Source: Physella acuta (Eukaryota; Mollusca; Gastropoda; Physidae). From it: a DNA stretch of 64,000 bases. The stretch covers positions 992,001 to 1,056,000 of the forward strand of contig NW_026731893.1 of the NCBI RefSeq assembly GCF_028476545.1. The letters are read 5' to 3'. Under the pieces are notes generated by a model. It had not been told where the DNA came from and did not search any database. It saw nothing but the letters and a program-made list of their open reading frames with translations. Shown piece after piece: positions 43,800-57,985 of the stretch (position 1 is its first letter; every line of letters begins with the position of its first letter). The position numbers and the translations under genes are program-made.

Positions 43800-46700
43800 A
43801 TGGAATCTTTTTTAGCTAATCCCACTTTTGAGGAGGTAGAAAAGTTGAGTAGAAAAGTTTTGATTAGTGTTGTTAAGGAATTGAAATTGGATTATTCTGT
43901 TACGCAGAAGTCAGAGGTGTTGAGAGATAAAATTGTTATTCATTTTATTAATGAAGGGGTATTTGATGAAAGTTTGTTAGCTGGTGTGTTACTCCGCGAG
44001 GAGAAACCTCTAGAGAAGGTAGAATTAGAAGCTAGAATTGCTTTAGAGAAACAGGAGTTAGAGGCTAAAATTGCTTTAGATAAGAGGAGGTTGGAATTAG
44101 AGTTTGGTCAAGTTAGTGATGTCACCTCTCTGGTAGATCCAAAAAAGTTGTCGGTGGGGCAAGTGATTGCCAAATTTGGGAAATTAGTTCCTAAATTTGA
44201 TGAAACAGATTTGGTCGTTTTCTTTAACTCATTTGAGAGTTTAGCGAAGACATGTGAATGGCCCGAAACTTCCATTACTGCTTTATTGAGTACGGTCCTT
44301 ACTGGGAAAGCTGCAAAAACATACCAGGCACTCTCTCACGACGTTCGAAATAACTATAGTTTGGTCAAGACTGCCATTTTGAAGGCCTACGAACTGACGC
44401 CCGAGGCCTATCGGATGAAATTCCGAGCACTCCGCAAGTTACCCACTCAATCATATGTGGAATTTCTCTTTGAAAAGGAGAAAATATTCTCAAGGTGGCT
44501 ACACTCTGAGGAAGTTTCTGAGTTTGAGAAACTCAGGTCACTTATCCTAAGGGAAGAATTCCTAACGTCCCTGCCTGAAGACATACGACTTCACATACTG
44601 GATAACAAGATAATTGACATCCAGAAGGCTGCTGAGTCGGCTGACACATATATGTTGGTGCATAAGAAACCACCAGTGTCAGGAAACCGCCTCAACCCCG
44701 TGCTTCCCCTTTTTGGCAGCAATCCTCCTGTTGGCCAATACGTGAAGGCATCACAGTCCAGAGAGAAACCAAGATCAACTCTCAATCGTCGAGCAGTATG
44801 CCAGTTCTGCAAAAGACCTGGTCATCTTGTCAAGGACTGTTACAAACGTCGTCAATATAACAGAGAGGTGGTGCGTACTTCTGCGCACTATGCTCTATCC
44901 CCTCAAGCAGCCAGTTCAACTATGAACTCTAGAATTCTAAAGGACGCTAACCCTAAGTGTCCGCAAGAAGGTAGTCAAGTTTCCACACATTATGTGCAGT
45001 CACATTTTGACTGTTCACGCCACCATCCAGTTTCTTCCGAGTCTACCAATCTCGAGGGATCGAGAAAAGTTGACTTTTCATCTTTCATTACCGAAGCCAT
45101 CATTAGCAAACCAGGTGATCCGTTGTCTCAGAAGAATATCACCGTCCTAAGAGACACAGGAGCGTCACAATCACTTCTTTTGAAAAGTTCAATGGACATT
45201 ACACCTGAGACGAACACCGGAAGGATTTCCATTATCCAGGGAGTGGGGACAAAATCTACTGTCGTCCCTCTACACAAGTTTGCCCTGAAACATCATCTCG
45301 TCGAAGGTGAAGTCATTTTAGGTGTGATAGATAGTATTCCTGTCCCAGGAGTACACCTACTTCTAGGGAATGACCTTGCGGGAAGCAAAGTATACCCCTG
45401 TACGGTTTCAGACCCTTTGTCAACAGTTCCAGATAATGATAATGAACTGTATCCTGTATGTGCGGTGACAAGAAGCCAGACCAAACAATTGGCTGACACA
45501 ACGTCTGAACCACACCTACAATCATCGTCAAGAAATTCGACTCCCAAACTGGAGTCTATGCTTCCAGAGAACACAAACCTGGGCTTACCCCTGAGGATAT
45601 CTCAGGAAGACATCATTAAAGCTCAACAAGTCGACGCGGAACTCAAGGCAATGGTCGAAAAATCTCTCTCATCTGACGATGGGGAATATTTCTCCGAGAA
45701 CGGCCTCTTCTTTCGTCGCTCTATACCAGTGAATGCCTCACCAGCCGAACCATGGTTGGGTAAAAACCAGCTGTGGGTCCCTCCACCTTATCGGCATGAA
45801 ATACTGAAACTGGCACATGACCATCCAATGTCAGCGCACCCAGGAGTCACTAAAACGACGGCGAAGATCAAAGAACTGTTCTTTTGGCCCAAAATGAGAA
45901 ATGATGTGTCGCGTTACTGTAAAAGTTGCACGAACTGTCAGTTGGCCGGAAAGCCAAACCAGAAAATTCCTAAGGCCCCTTTGAGTCCGATTCCTGTATT
46001 AGAAGAACCCTTTTCTAAAATCGTCATGGACTGTGTAGGTCCCTTGCCTAAAACCAAGGCGGGCAACGAGTACTTACTTACCTTTATGTGTTCAAGTACC
46101 CGTTTTCCCGAGGCGTTCCCCTTACGGAACATTAAGGCAAAGACTGTAGTCAGAGCCATGACCCGGTTCTTCACTACCTTTGGATTACCTAGAATCGTGC
46201 AAACAGATCAAGGCAGCAACTTCACCAGTCACCATTTTCAGGAAGCACTAGCCAAGCTAGGCGTTACCCACATCACCAGCTCAGCCTACCACCCTCAGTC
46301 TCAAGGCGTACTTGAGAGGTTCCACCAAACCCTCAAAACCATGCTAAGAACGTTCGCTAACAGTAACACCCAATGGGATGAGACTGTTCCTTGGATTATT
46401 TTCGCCGCGAGGGACTGTGTCCAGGACTCTTTAGGCTACTCTCCTTTTCAACTGGTGTTTGGACATTCTGTCCGTGGTCCCCTGAAGCTGATACACGAAC
46501 GGTGGACAGGTACCAGCGATCATCCTGTGGAAAACTTTGACGATTTTCACGTTCGACTGAAAGCCGTGTGCGAAATGGCTCACAAGAACTTAAGAAAGGC
46601 CCAAGTGAGAATGAAAGGACTGTATGATAAGAGTTCTCGTAAACGAACATTCAATCCAGGCGAGAAAGTTCTTGTGCTAGTGCCTAATCTGAACAATGCG

Positions 46701-48351
46701 TTGTCCTTGAGATATTGTGGACCCTTTACTGTGCATTCAAAATTAAGTGATTTGAACTATGTTGTCAATACGCCTGACAGAAGAAAGAAACAGACAGTGT
46801 ATCATGTTAACTCACTGAAAAAGTATTATGATAATTGTAACAATTTTCATTCCACAGCTAAAATTACTTTACCTGTATGTTCAAATGTTTCTGATGATGT
46901 GATACATGATAAATTGAAACCCCCAAAATTGGTAAATTCTGCCTTTTTAGATAATTTAAATGACCACCTTATGCATTTGTCCACAGAGGAAAGCCATAGA
47001 TTGTCTCAGTTATTCGAGACATTTCCCTCTATTTTTGGGGATGTACCCAAAGAAGCGAAGGTTCCACCTCATGATGTAGACGTAGGTGACGCAAAACCCA
47101 TTAAACAACACCCCTATAGAGTTAACCCGGAAAAAGCTGCTTTGATAAAAGATGAAATTGATTATATGCTCAAGAATGATATCATTGAGCCCAGTTTCAG
47201 CAACTGGAGTTCCCCATGTCTCTTAGTCCCGAAAGACGGTGGATCTTTCAGGTTTGTGACCGACTTTAGGAAGGTAAATGCGCTCACCAAAGCTGATTCC
47301 TATCCATTACCTCGAATAGAAGACGTTATTGATAAAGTTGGTCAGGCTAAGATAATTTCCAAAATTGATTTACTTTCAGGATACTGGCAAATCCCCTTAT
47401 CTGACCGTGCAAAAGAAATATCTGCTTTTGTAACCCTTAATGGTTTTTATAGATACAAACGTATGCCCTTTGGTATGCGAAATGCTGGTCAAACTTTCCA
47501 GAGGGTCATTAACTCTGTCATTGCTGACATAGACCAATGTGAGGCCTACATAGATGATATAGTTGTATTTTCCAATACTTTTGAAGAACATATTGTTCAG
47601 TTGACTAACCTTTTTAGAAAATTGTCTGAAGTGAATTTTACTGTAAACTTGCATAAAAGTGATTTCTGTAAAGGTTCAATTACCTATTTGGGTTATCAAG
47701 TGGGAACGAACCAAGTTCGGCCCATTGAAGCTAAAGTAGATGCTATTGTAAGGTTACCTCCTCCCAAAAATTGTAAAGAAATCAAAAAGTTCCTTGGGAT
47801 GGCTGGTTACTATAGGCGGTTCTGTCAAAACTTTTCAGCTATTGCTGAACCTCTTACTGCATTATTGAAAAAGGGTGTTGAGTTTGAATGGTCAAATAAA
47901 TGTCAAGAAGCTTTTTTAACCATTAAGTCATTTTTATCTAATGCTCCTGTTATGGCTGCACCAGATTTCAGCAAGCCCTTTAAACTTGCCATTGATGCTA
48001 GCAACTTAGCCATTGGCTCAGTCCTATTTCAAGAAGACAACATGGGGATTGACCATCCCATTGCTTTTTTTTTCCAGGAAGTTAAATGAGAACCAAAAGA
48101 ATTACTCTACTATTGAAAAAGAAGCTTTAGCTTTGGTTTTGACCTTACAACATTTTGAAGTCTATGTCTCTTATTCAACCAATCCCGTCCGAGTGTTTTC
48201 TGACCATGATCCCCTGAAATTTACCTCTAAGTTAGGACAGACAAATCAAAGAATATTGAGATGGTGTTTATATTTCCAAATTTTTAATCTGGAAATTTCA
48301 CACATTAAGGGTAGTGATAATGTTGTGGCTGATTGTTTGTCAAGGATGTAA
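43800..48351 (+). pseudogene. gag-pol coding region of the LTR element (fossil copy)
   Basis: Parts in order, approximate: gag with a coiled, charged N-terminus (43800-44690), CCHC zinc knuckle (about 44797-44840), aspartic protease (about 45110-45400), integrase HHCC zinc finger (about 45810-45950), integrase DDE core (about 46020-46420), integrase C-terminal region (to about 46830), reverse transcriptase (about 47080-47730) and RNase H (about 47860-48351). Integrase preceding reverse transcriptase is unusual for Ty3/Gypsy elements and is the order known for Gmr1-type elements. The coding region appears to carry about one break. The rest reads as a single gag-pol frame. Confidence 0.85.
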
Positions 48352-48878
48352 AATCTTATTGCACACATTGATCATGTGACATGTTTTGTGGTTCATTAAG
48401 ACCATACACAGGTGTTGTGTTTGGGTGACACTCACATGAAAATGAGTGGTATAAGTTTTGAATTTTTCAAAATGTCAATCCTGTTACAAATTTTGTTTAT
48501 TTTCAGGTGAACCTTAATTAAAGGTGGTTTTTTATTATATGTAACCTTTTATAATAATATGTCTCATATGACTCAGTTGATATTGTAGCTAGTCATTGAA
48601 ATAAAGGTCTTACCCTGGCGGGTTTACCACTTTTAATATCCTCATGGAAATATTGTAATACCCCTATTCTGAGGGATTTTGATGTATAATTATTTTTTGA
48701 AAGGGTTACTCCCCATTCACAAATTGTAAAAGTCTGAGTTACTTCCCTTTTATGTTCAGGGATATTTTCATCTGGTATTAAGGTTTTGATTGCCTACATT
48801 TGTAAAGCATTTTTTTTATTATTTCATTGCCAGATTGGTTCCTTATGTCTGTTTTTGTGGAACCTATCTGTCACTTCC

Positions 48879-48892
48879 AAAAAGGGAGGGGA
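48879..48892 (+). other. Polypurine tract
   Basis: AAAAAGGGAGGGGA directly abuts the 3' LTR, the usual site for plus-strand priming. Confidence 0.85.
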
Positions 48893-49677
48893 TGTGACCT
48901 ACATAGGTCCAGTAATGTTTTATTTTGACATTGTATAATACCTTATATGGATTGATGGTGCAACTACCGGGGTTTTTCCACTGTCTTATTAAGGGTGTCT
49001 AAGACTAAGAAATTTTCCATCAAGATCTGATTGATTGATTCGGATCAGTTGACTACCCCAGCCAATGGCTACATGAGTTGAGGATAACCTCCCCTGTGGC
49101 CTAAGTCTTTAACTAGGTCGCACACACGCGACACGAGGCAGTTCACCTTGATCAGGCAGTCTACCTTGATCAAACGGTCTATTAAGACCAGGCCGTCCAT
49201 TTTGTCCGGCAATAGATTCTGACCATTTGAACGTGAGAGAACTTAAGTCCTGAGTGTGCTATGCTTTCTTAAGTTGTTTTAGTCTTCTAGTATAATATTA
49301 CTTGTCGCCAAGTGATTCTTGAAGCTTTAGCAGTGTGGTGTGACCTGTGGCTATTTTTATGCAGTGTTAAAATCTGTGATAGCATTTTTTCTTACGCTTT
49401 GTAAGTTGGGTTTTGTTATTTTCTAAATTAAATATTTTATCTCGTTTAACCTAGTGTTCTGCCACAACTGTGTTCGCTTATTAAAGGTTGTATGCAGATT
49501 GGATGAGTGTTAACTTCAATAGTATCACTAGTTTTCCCTAGACATCAAAATCGAGCCCTAGTGTGTTGTTGAGTTAGTGTTCATTCATTTAGGCTGTAAG
49601 TCATTTGCATATAACCCCGAAAAAAGAATCCGGGGACGTTCACCTTCTATCTGGCTGGTGGATAGGTAAACGTTACA
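48893..49677 (+). repeat. 3' LTR
   Basis: 785 bp, matched to the 5' LTR. Followed by the CCTA target duplication. Confidence 0.95.
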
Positions 49678-49681
49678 CCTA

Positions 49682-50600
49682 TGTAGATTCGTAATTATAA
49701 ATTTAGAAAAAAAATATTTTTAAACAAGAATGTATGTCTCTATTTGTATCTCTTTTGGAACACAATGTTATGCGTCATGTATTGTTATTTTTATACATAT
49801 TGTTAGAGTAAAATAAATTAATTGAGTGATAATTTTATATTTATCCACGAAGCCACGATTATAGTTGGTTTCATCACAACGAAACTTGCACGTGTCATTG
49901 TAGAAAAACTCAATACGTTTCCATACTATTTGCATCTTTGCACAGAAATTATTGATACATATCTTCTGACAATATGGATTTTAAACCAGCAAAAAAAGCT
50001 CCAACCAGCTCATCTTCGTCAAAATTAAATCAGGTTTTCTTCAGTGTTAGTTTTAATAAAATTTGGACTTTCAAATAAATAAATAAAAAATAAGAAATAA
50101 CAAGTTATTATTTAATTTATCAAATATTGAGGTATAAATGACTAGAATGATTAGTATTAACAATAGCACATTGATATTACAAACACATTAGTGATGTGAG
50201 TATCATTTAATACATGATTATTGAAAGTCGGAATATCAAAATTAACTCTGCATGAATATTGATAGTAAGACTATCAAATTACCTCTATTTCGGTAATGAA
50301 CAGATGATTACAATTAATAATAAACTGATAATTATATTTAAATTTACGAACTTGTAATGTAAAATTTATTGAAGGATGGATTTAATAACAAGGCAGTTTA
50401 AAATGGAGAAAACGTTTAAGATATTAAACTTTTCTCTTATAAAGAAATCTGCATGAGATAATGAGATATCGATTTCATGTTATGACGCTCAAATATATAT
50501 TGTAGCCGTAGCTGTGAATGAGCAAACACACGAATGCGCGCGAAGTTATTCTGTAATGTCTTAATGGCCAACGCAGCGTTCACTTGAATACGCTTCCTAA
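49682..50600. other. AT-rich intergenic DNA
   Basis: Nothing recognised. A 68-codon ORF at 49822-50028 has no domain. Confidence 0.45.
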
Positions 50601-50608
50601 GCTTGAAT

Positions 50609-50850
50609 CAGAGTTTCTTCCAGGCATTTACGAGCAGTCCCCCTTCCCCCCCCCCCCCCCCCCAAAAAAAAGAAGGTCCACCGCCCTCCACCCCGAACGA
50701 AATAAAATTTATATAAAAAACATATACTTTTACCATTGTTTCCCCCTCCCCCCCACGGAACCCCGCAAAATGTTTTCCGCCCCCCCCCCCCGGAAAATAT
50801 CAAGTGCCCCCCCCCCCCCCCCCTGAGAAAAACGTCTGGAAGAAACACTG
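50609..50850. mobile_element. hAT-type MITE, GTTTCTTCCAG family
   Basis: Ends CAGAGTTTCTTCCAGG and (inverted) CAGTGTTTCTTCCAGAC. Flanks GCTTGAAT (50601-50608) and GCGTGAAT (50851-50858) match at 7 of 8. Several poly-C runs surround an AT core with CGAACGAAATAAAAT, as in the copy at 7267. Confidence 0.8.
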
Positions 50851-50858
50851 GCGTGAAT

Positions 50859-51596
50859 CGATTGATACCCTTTTAACTCACTTACATTGTTTTAGATAAA
50901 TTAACTTATACTATACACGAAATGAACTTGCTTGCACCAAACATTTTAACACATTTTGAACACTCTGTAGCTGATTAAATGTTATTTAATTGTGCTTTTA
51001 ACATATTCGACACATTTTGTGTTTCCCTTAGTTTTCACCGTTTCTTTGGCAAATAACACTTTTATCTATAAATATATGTTTCTAAAATGTTCATGATGTT
51101 CCTTGTGTTTAATAATTTTAAAACTCTTTTATATCAACAATTATTAAGAAACGCAGTGGTTGTGTGCCCTATTTTAAAAGCAAAATAAAGTTTTTTCAAT
51201 GTGTTTCATCTTTATAGTTTATAATATTTAAATATAATATTTAATCTGCTACATTATCAATTTACGATATTTTAATAATTTTAATCATAATTTTTCATAA
51301 CGTTAAATCTTTTGTTAAATCTGTTAAGTTTTAGATCTTATATTACTAATATAAGTTATAATATTTTATTAGGTAAATGTATGTATGTTATTTTATTACA
51401 ACGTCAGTTGAATGTGCCAGATAAATTACATTGTGCTAGATAAATTACATAAGTCCTTAGAATTCATAGACGTAACAAGAATGCTGAAAAACGAATCTAA
51501 TCATGTTTTGTTTTTGCCCTCTAAGCAATTTTGTGCATAATTAAAAATTATCTTTTACTTTTCGTCTTATTGAATTTTATACTGCAATCATCGCAC
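50859..51596 (+). repeat. Duplicated upstream block of the receptor pseudogene
   Basis: 50950-51180 resembles 58830-59010: GTAGCTGATTAAATGTTAT against GCAGCTGAATAAATGTTAT, TGTTTCCCTTAGTTTTCA against TGTTTCCTCGGTATTTTCA, then AAAACTCTTTTA. It indicates a duplicated segment shared with the region upstream of R6. Confidence 0.45.
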
Positions 51597-51850
51597 AGCT
51601 GGTAATGTGTTGTTTAACTTTTCACGTAAAGTATTTATTTACAAAATCAAGGTGTGTTGCATCGATAACATTAATCTGCAAAATTCACATTAGAGTTTTT
51701 GAATTCCTACTATAAACTATGACCCGATGGACTGGGTACTATACACAACAGGTGAAAAAGATGGAAACGACAGTCTCATAATATTTTCATGCAGCTTCGG
51801 TATGTACACGCAACAAGGCGATCAATGGGACACTATCAACACCACAGTAA
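51597..51850 (+). pseudogene. Receptor pseudogene (fragment of the GPCR family)
   Basis: Matches the TM3 end to TM5 start of R4-R6 at the DNA level: TTTTCACGTAAAG, TTACAAAATCAAGGTGTGTTG, CATCGATAACATTAATCT, TATGACCCGATGGACTGGGT, CTATACACAACAGGTGAAAA, CAATGGGACACTATCAA. The frame is disrupted by several indels (for example after the TM4 region near 51700), and the parts before TM3 and after TM5 are missing. This is a decayed host receptor gene, closest to R5/R6. Confidence 0.8.
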
Positions 51851-51989
51851 AAACTCAACACTGTATTTTATGTGGTAGATTGCCATATTAGAGTATGGGC
51901 CGAAAGAGAGTACAGCAGGGATATCAGTGTAGTGTTTGCTATCGTTTGAAGTTTACAAATTCGCTTCTCTGAATATTTTATCCAAAATC

Positions 51990-52070
51990 AATTGATAGAA
52001 CTTCTATATTGGATGGGGGCACCAACTTAAATGTTCGCCACGGGCGCCAGGAGACGTCGCAACGCCTCTA
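51990..52070. mobile_element. GGCGTAGCG-family MITE fragment
   Basis: GGGGGCACCAACTTAAATG, CACGGGCGCCAGGAGACG and TCGCAACGCCTCT resemble the right end of the element at 2155-2340. The left end is absent. Confidence 0.4.
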
Positions 52071-52096
52071 AACAGAATTTCTAAAATTTGTTTTTA

Positions 52097-53724
<1,628 letters not shown>

Positions 53725-53890
53725 AATGTCCGTATGTATCTTGACCTCGGCATGAGTAAGGATACCGTGCCAAGTCGAATTACTTTCCCCACTGCCCTAC
53801 AATCATGTCCGAAATGGGTTCGAACTCGTACCAATAGTACTAGCAGTCAAACGATCCACCATTTGAATTACGTCTTCCAACTTTTAAAAT
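53725..53890 (-). repeat. tRNA-derived SINE, third type
   Basis: Minus strand: GGTGGATCGTTTGACTGC (A-box-like), GGTACGAGTTCGAACCC (B-box), then GTAGGGCAGTGGGGAAAGTA and TTGGCACGGTATCCTTACTC. The 64-residue plus-strand ORF is a by-product. Confidence 0.5.
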
Positions 53891-53942
53891 GTCAGCATCA
53901 GTAAATATATAGTGAAAAATTAAAACTACTTTAACCAAGAGT

Positions 53943-53961
53943 TTCTTCATTCCCTTCAGCA
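53943..53961 (+). other. Candidate 3' splice acceptor upstream of R5
   Basis: GTTTCTTCATTCCCTTCAG ends at 53961, 128 bases before the ATG at 54090. Confidence 0.4.
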
Positions 53962-54089
53962 GGAAAAACTGATTGATGCTCTTTTATTGTTGGAAAAGAA
54001 AAAAATAACTTTTATAGAAACAAAATAGCAAAAGCTTTTTGTGTATTAAGTAAATGATAGCATCCAAGAAGAGAGTTCGCAAGATCAAA

Positions 54090-55166
54090 ATGGCTGACAC
54101 TGATGTAACAGATTATGAAGAGAGTATAAAGAAACTTGTGGAAGAAACAAGAGAGTTCTTGATATCAGATTCCATGCTGAGAAATTTGATGCTCTCACTA
54201 AGCGTGATCCTCCATGGGGTGCTGTCTCTAGCAGGCGTCTTGTCCAACAGCGTCAACGTGCTCGTCTTCATTAGACTTGGTCTCAAGGACAGCATGAGTG
54301 TTGGACTTTGGGCGCTGTCGTTTACAGATCTGGTAGTGACGGTGTTTCAGTTGGCAGCTTGTGTGTGCTATCTTATCGCTTACGTTAACCCAAATACTCC
54401 CATTAGCCCTTGGTCGATTGGCAGTTTTGTGTTAGGCTCGGTAAGGTATGTAGCTTATTTCATATCATGCTGGATAACTACAATCATTGCTTTAGAAAGG
54501 TGTTACTGTGTTGTCGCACCTTTTCACGTAAAGCAGGTGTTTACAAAATCAAGGTGTGTGGCATCGATCACGTTAATCTACATAATTCACGTCGGAATTG
54601 TAATTCCTCTTTTCATCTATGATCCAATGGAGTGGGTACTATACACACGGGGCGAGATAGATACAAACGGCAGTCTCATTTTCTTTATGCAACTTCAGTG
54701 GACGTATACACAGTTGGGTGCTGAGTGGGACACTATCGTTAATATGGTGGAAGGAGTAGCCCTGTCTTTGTTGTCACAGGGGCTTATTCTGTTCTGTACT
54801 TTCTGGATGGTATTTTCTCTAAAGACAACCTCCAAAATACGGAATCAATCAGGAAAAAAGGAAATGGGAGATAATCATGAAAAGTCAGACAATCTTTCAT
54901 CACGGGAAAGACGTCTTGTTAAAGTTGTAATTCTACTGGCTATCATACAGACTGTTTGCAGCGTTCCAAGGTTTATGGTCACAGCCGTGTATCACATACT
55001 TCCATACTGTGATCTTGGCGCTTACGACAATTTGATGACTCTAATTTGGGAATTGTCGTACATTTTCAGCACTATTTGTTGTACGAGCAATATTATTGTG
55101 TACCTGAAGCTTAATGCTAATTTTAGACAACAATGTCAGTCAATTTTTAACATTAGTATTTCTTAG
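54090..55166 (+). CDS. Receptor R5: seven-transmembrane GPCR, candidate chemoreceptor
   Basis: 358 residues from the ATG at 54090 (MADTDVTDYEES). An in-frame ATG at 54054 would add 12 residues (MIASKKRVRKIK). The later start is preferred for its AAAATGG context and agreement with R1, R3 and R6. Features: N53, D80, ERC 136-138, loop-2 sequon NGS (193-195), ICL3 with KKEMGDNHEKSDNLSSRER (256-274), CSVP 290-293, NIIVY 334-338, second possible sequon NIS in the C-tail (inside the cell, so not meaningful). Closest relative is R6, including a nearly identical ICL3. Bases 54225-54314 are identical to R1, R3 and R6. AATAAA at 55208 is a likely polyadenylation signal. Confidence 0.93.
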   Translation: MADTDVTDYEESIKKLVEETREFLISDSMLRNLMLSLSVILHGVLSLAGVLSNSVNVLVFIRLGLKDSMSVGLWALSFTDLVVTVFQLAACVCYLIAYVNPNTPISPWSIGSFVLGSVRYVAYFISCWITTIIALERCYCVVAPFHVKQVFTKSRCVASITLIYIIHVGIVIPLFIYDPMEWVLYTRGEIDTNGSLIFFMQLQWTYTQLGAEWDTIVNMVEGVALSLLSQGLILFCTFWMVFSLKTTSKIRNQSGKKEMGDNHEKSDNLSSRERRLVKVVILLAIIQTVCSVPRFMVTAVYHILPYCDLGAYDNLMTLIWELSYIFSTICCTSNIIVYLKLNANFRQQCQSIFNISIS

Positions 55167-57985
55167 ACAGCAAAAATAAGAGTACTAGTTCTTGTTGTAT
55201 GGCAATGAATAAAATACAACGTTAATGTTTGTGCTTTTTCTTTTCCCTTCAACCAAGCAGTGAATACGATTTACCGACTAATTATGCTCAAAAACATAGC
55301 CAAAGTTTGTATTTCTAGCTGTTGTATGAATTGTTTTCTTATAAAAGGAAATCAATATCCTTAAGTCATCCTTCCGCCTTCCCTACCACTCTAAACACAC
55401 GCCCTTTTTCTTTTACTTAATAACCCAGCAGAGATTGATTTCATTTTCATTATTTTATTTCCCAATAAATAATTTTAAAGTAAACGATATGGCTTACACT
55501 GATACATTTCCGTAGACTATCACAACAAAAATAATCATAAACTTGTTCTATCTTAACACAATATTGTTGTGTTAAACTCACTATTGACAAAAACCCTAAC
55601 TCAGAGGGGTGGGCCTGGCCCGGCGATTTACCAGGTAAAACCACGGTGAGCCCGAGATAAATAACAAAAGCATCGGTGGTTCATTGGGAACGGTGCTGCA
55701 ATACTCCAAAAAGAGTTTTGATAATTTTGTTAAATTGTTGGTGTTTTAGCCTTCTTTAGTACGAAGATATTAAATTCAGACTTTGTTGGAGAAAAAAAAA
55801 TGCACAACTGGAATATCAATCAGGTGTATTGGGGCCCTTTAAAATGTTAATGTTCTCTTAGCTACGGCCAGCTAACATGCAACGTAATCTTTTTCTGCAC
55901 ATTCAAATATTGTTTTTGTTAAAGAGTTTATTTTATATTTTTATAACTTTTATCTAATTCACATATCTGTATGCATAAAACATATTTTAAATGCTCCCTA
56001 TGTTGATACGTGAAATACGAATGAGACGAAATAAGAAGCTTTTAAGAGCAGGTGTTTACGCCAATAATTGCGTGTCTTCTGGTCAAAAACTGTTTTAATA
56101 AAAAGAAAAACAATCAAGCATTAAAAGCAGTTATCAGAATTAGAAGGTGGAGATGTGCTATGAATGAGTGCAGAGACACATTGGCTATGAATACTATCAG
56201 ATAGACATTACAGGACTAAAAAACAATATTAGAAGGAAAGATGCCTAATATTACAAAAAAGCAGAAGTTACAGCTAGAGAGAGGAAAAATGTTAGCGCCT
56301 CGTACTCCAATGGCCATTGATGTATGATGGTGATGAAGTTATCTAACTATTATTGTATTGTTATTATTGTTTATTTGTTTATTTATTTTACCCTCTATAT
56401 TTGTTTTTTCTTTATGAGTATTATGATGTCAGGCATTTTTATATTATCGTTTGTTTTTATTCAGGCCTATATATTGTAATTTTAGAACACAAATCAAATT
56501 GTAATTTATTTTTATTTTTAGATATTCGTGCTAATTTATTTTCGTACTCTAAACCTTCATTAATTTGGTCATGATCTTAATTTTTATTCAATTGCTTACT
56601 GTGTTTAGTTTACTTTTATTTGAATGTCATCATTTTCACATACTTCACACCAATATAATACTTTCACGGTCCCTTCTGTCTTAAATGGGCGGAAAAATTC
56701 TGTGTATGCAATATATTGTCTGTTTTTAAATACTCTTAAGGACAGTTATAGGTAATGGTTTTTGTTTTATTTTTAAACATCTCTACCTCCCGTTGGTACC
56801 TATAATTATATTAACAGCTTATCTACCTCACTTTTGGTCTATTTTAAAATGAGTATAATTAAAAAGGAAAATACTAATGTCAAGTATGTTATGTATTTTT
56901 TAGATCAAACTAAAAGAAAAAATACAATGGGTACTAGGCTGTTTATTTTCTTAACCAAATCCAGCTATTTGTGATCAATCATATGTTGCAGATCAATAAA
57001 TAAATCACAAAATTGACATACGAGTGCAATGCAGTTGTTTGTACCGTTGTTAGAGTCCAAACTGTTAATATGTTTTTTAAATTTCTTTACTAATTATGTA
57101 TCCCTATTGATTAATAATTAATGAAGGCGTTCAGTTTGATGTCGCATACTTAATTTAGAGCGTTAAAGAATCTTAGTGTAATTAATATTTAGAAAACGTG
57201 TAATTTTCGCCCAATGAGTAATAATATACTTTCATTATATTGATGTTTCGCTGTTTCTCTTTCGACAAGCGGTAAAACGATTTTTAAAAAAAGTCAAACT
57301 ATGTTTTATTATCATATGTGAATTTTAAAAATTAAAACATTTAAAACGGTTAATTTTTTCTTAATTTGGTTGTTCAATTACTCTTGTTGGGGCATCTCAT
57401 ATTTTAAACACAATCTGCATCATTTGCTAGCTCTTGTTGACGATGAAAATTTGATTAGCGATTTCTAAAATTAAAACTCAAAACTCAAAAGAAACATCTG
57501 GATTCGACGAGATTTATCATGATCTATTATTTTCTTCAAAATAGAATTTTGATTAATTATTATTTGACATATATTTAATATGTTTAATATGTTTAATATG
57601 TTTAAATTTTAAAAAAAAAACAACATTGAAACTTAACGTCCACGAGTTTACCACATGCAATGCTATTTATTAATTATATCACGATTTCAAATTCAAACTA
57701 CTGTTATGGATTTCCAAGAAAGTATGTCGAATAAGTTAAAAAAAAACAACAAATAAAGCATCGGCCGTAACCAGAACCGTAGTCCTGTAACCCGCCGTCT
57801 CCCTATAACACTGTTTTTATACATGTATAAGAAGAATAAGAGTAGAATCATTATACAGAAACCGCTTTTTAATTACTAACTCAGACCTGGCGAACCGTGT
57901 GATATAACACATATTTTATTAAAGCATTCATAGTTGAAATATCATGATTAAACGAGAACGTGATTGTGGACATGAAGAAGTAACT
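55167..57985. other. Long spacer between R5 and R6
   Basis: No gene supported. A short palindrome AACACAATATTGTTGTGTT lies near 55556. Around 56140-56340, AGCTAGAGAGAGGAAAAATG and ATGGCCATTGATGTATGATG recall the 3' end of a LINE or a processed remnant, but no reverse transcriptase frame is present. Confidence 0.4.

Larger units (their letters stand above)
42773..49677 (+). mobile_element. Ty3/Gypsy-type LTR retrotransposon, Gmr1-like domain order
   Basis: A 6905-bp element with two 785-bp LTRs beginning TGTGACCTA and ending CGTTACA, flanked by the 4-bp target duplication CCTA (42769-42772 and 49678-49681). The LTRs differ at about 4 positions by eye (about 99.5% identity), so the insertion is young. 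The body encodes gag, protease, integrase, then reverse transcriptase and RNase H. No envelope-like ORF is seen between the end of the coding region and the 3' LTR. It looks nearly whole, with about one break in the coding region. It lies between R4 and the receptor pseudogene and lengthens that interval by almost 7 kb. Confidence 0.95.

Noticed and set aside
48352-48892. Possible envelope gene after pol in the LTR element
   Set aside because: There is no open frame of useful length between the coding region and the polypurine tract.
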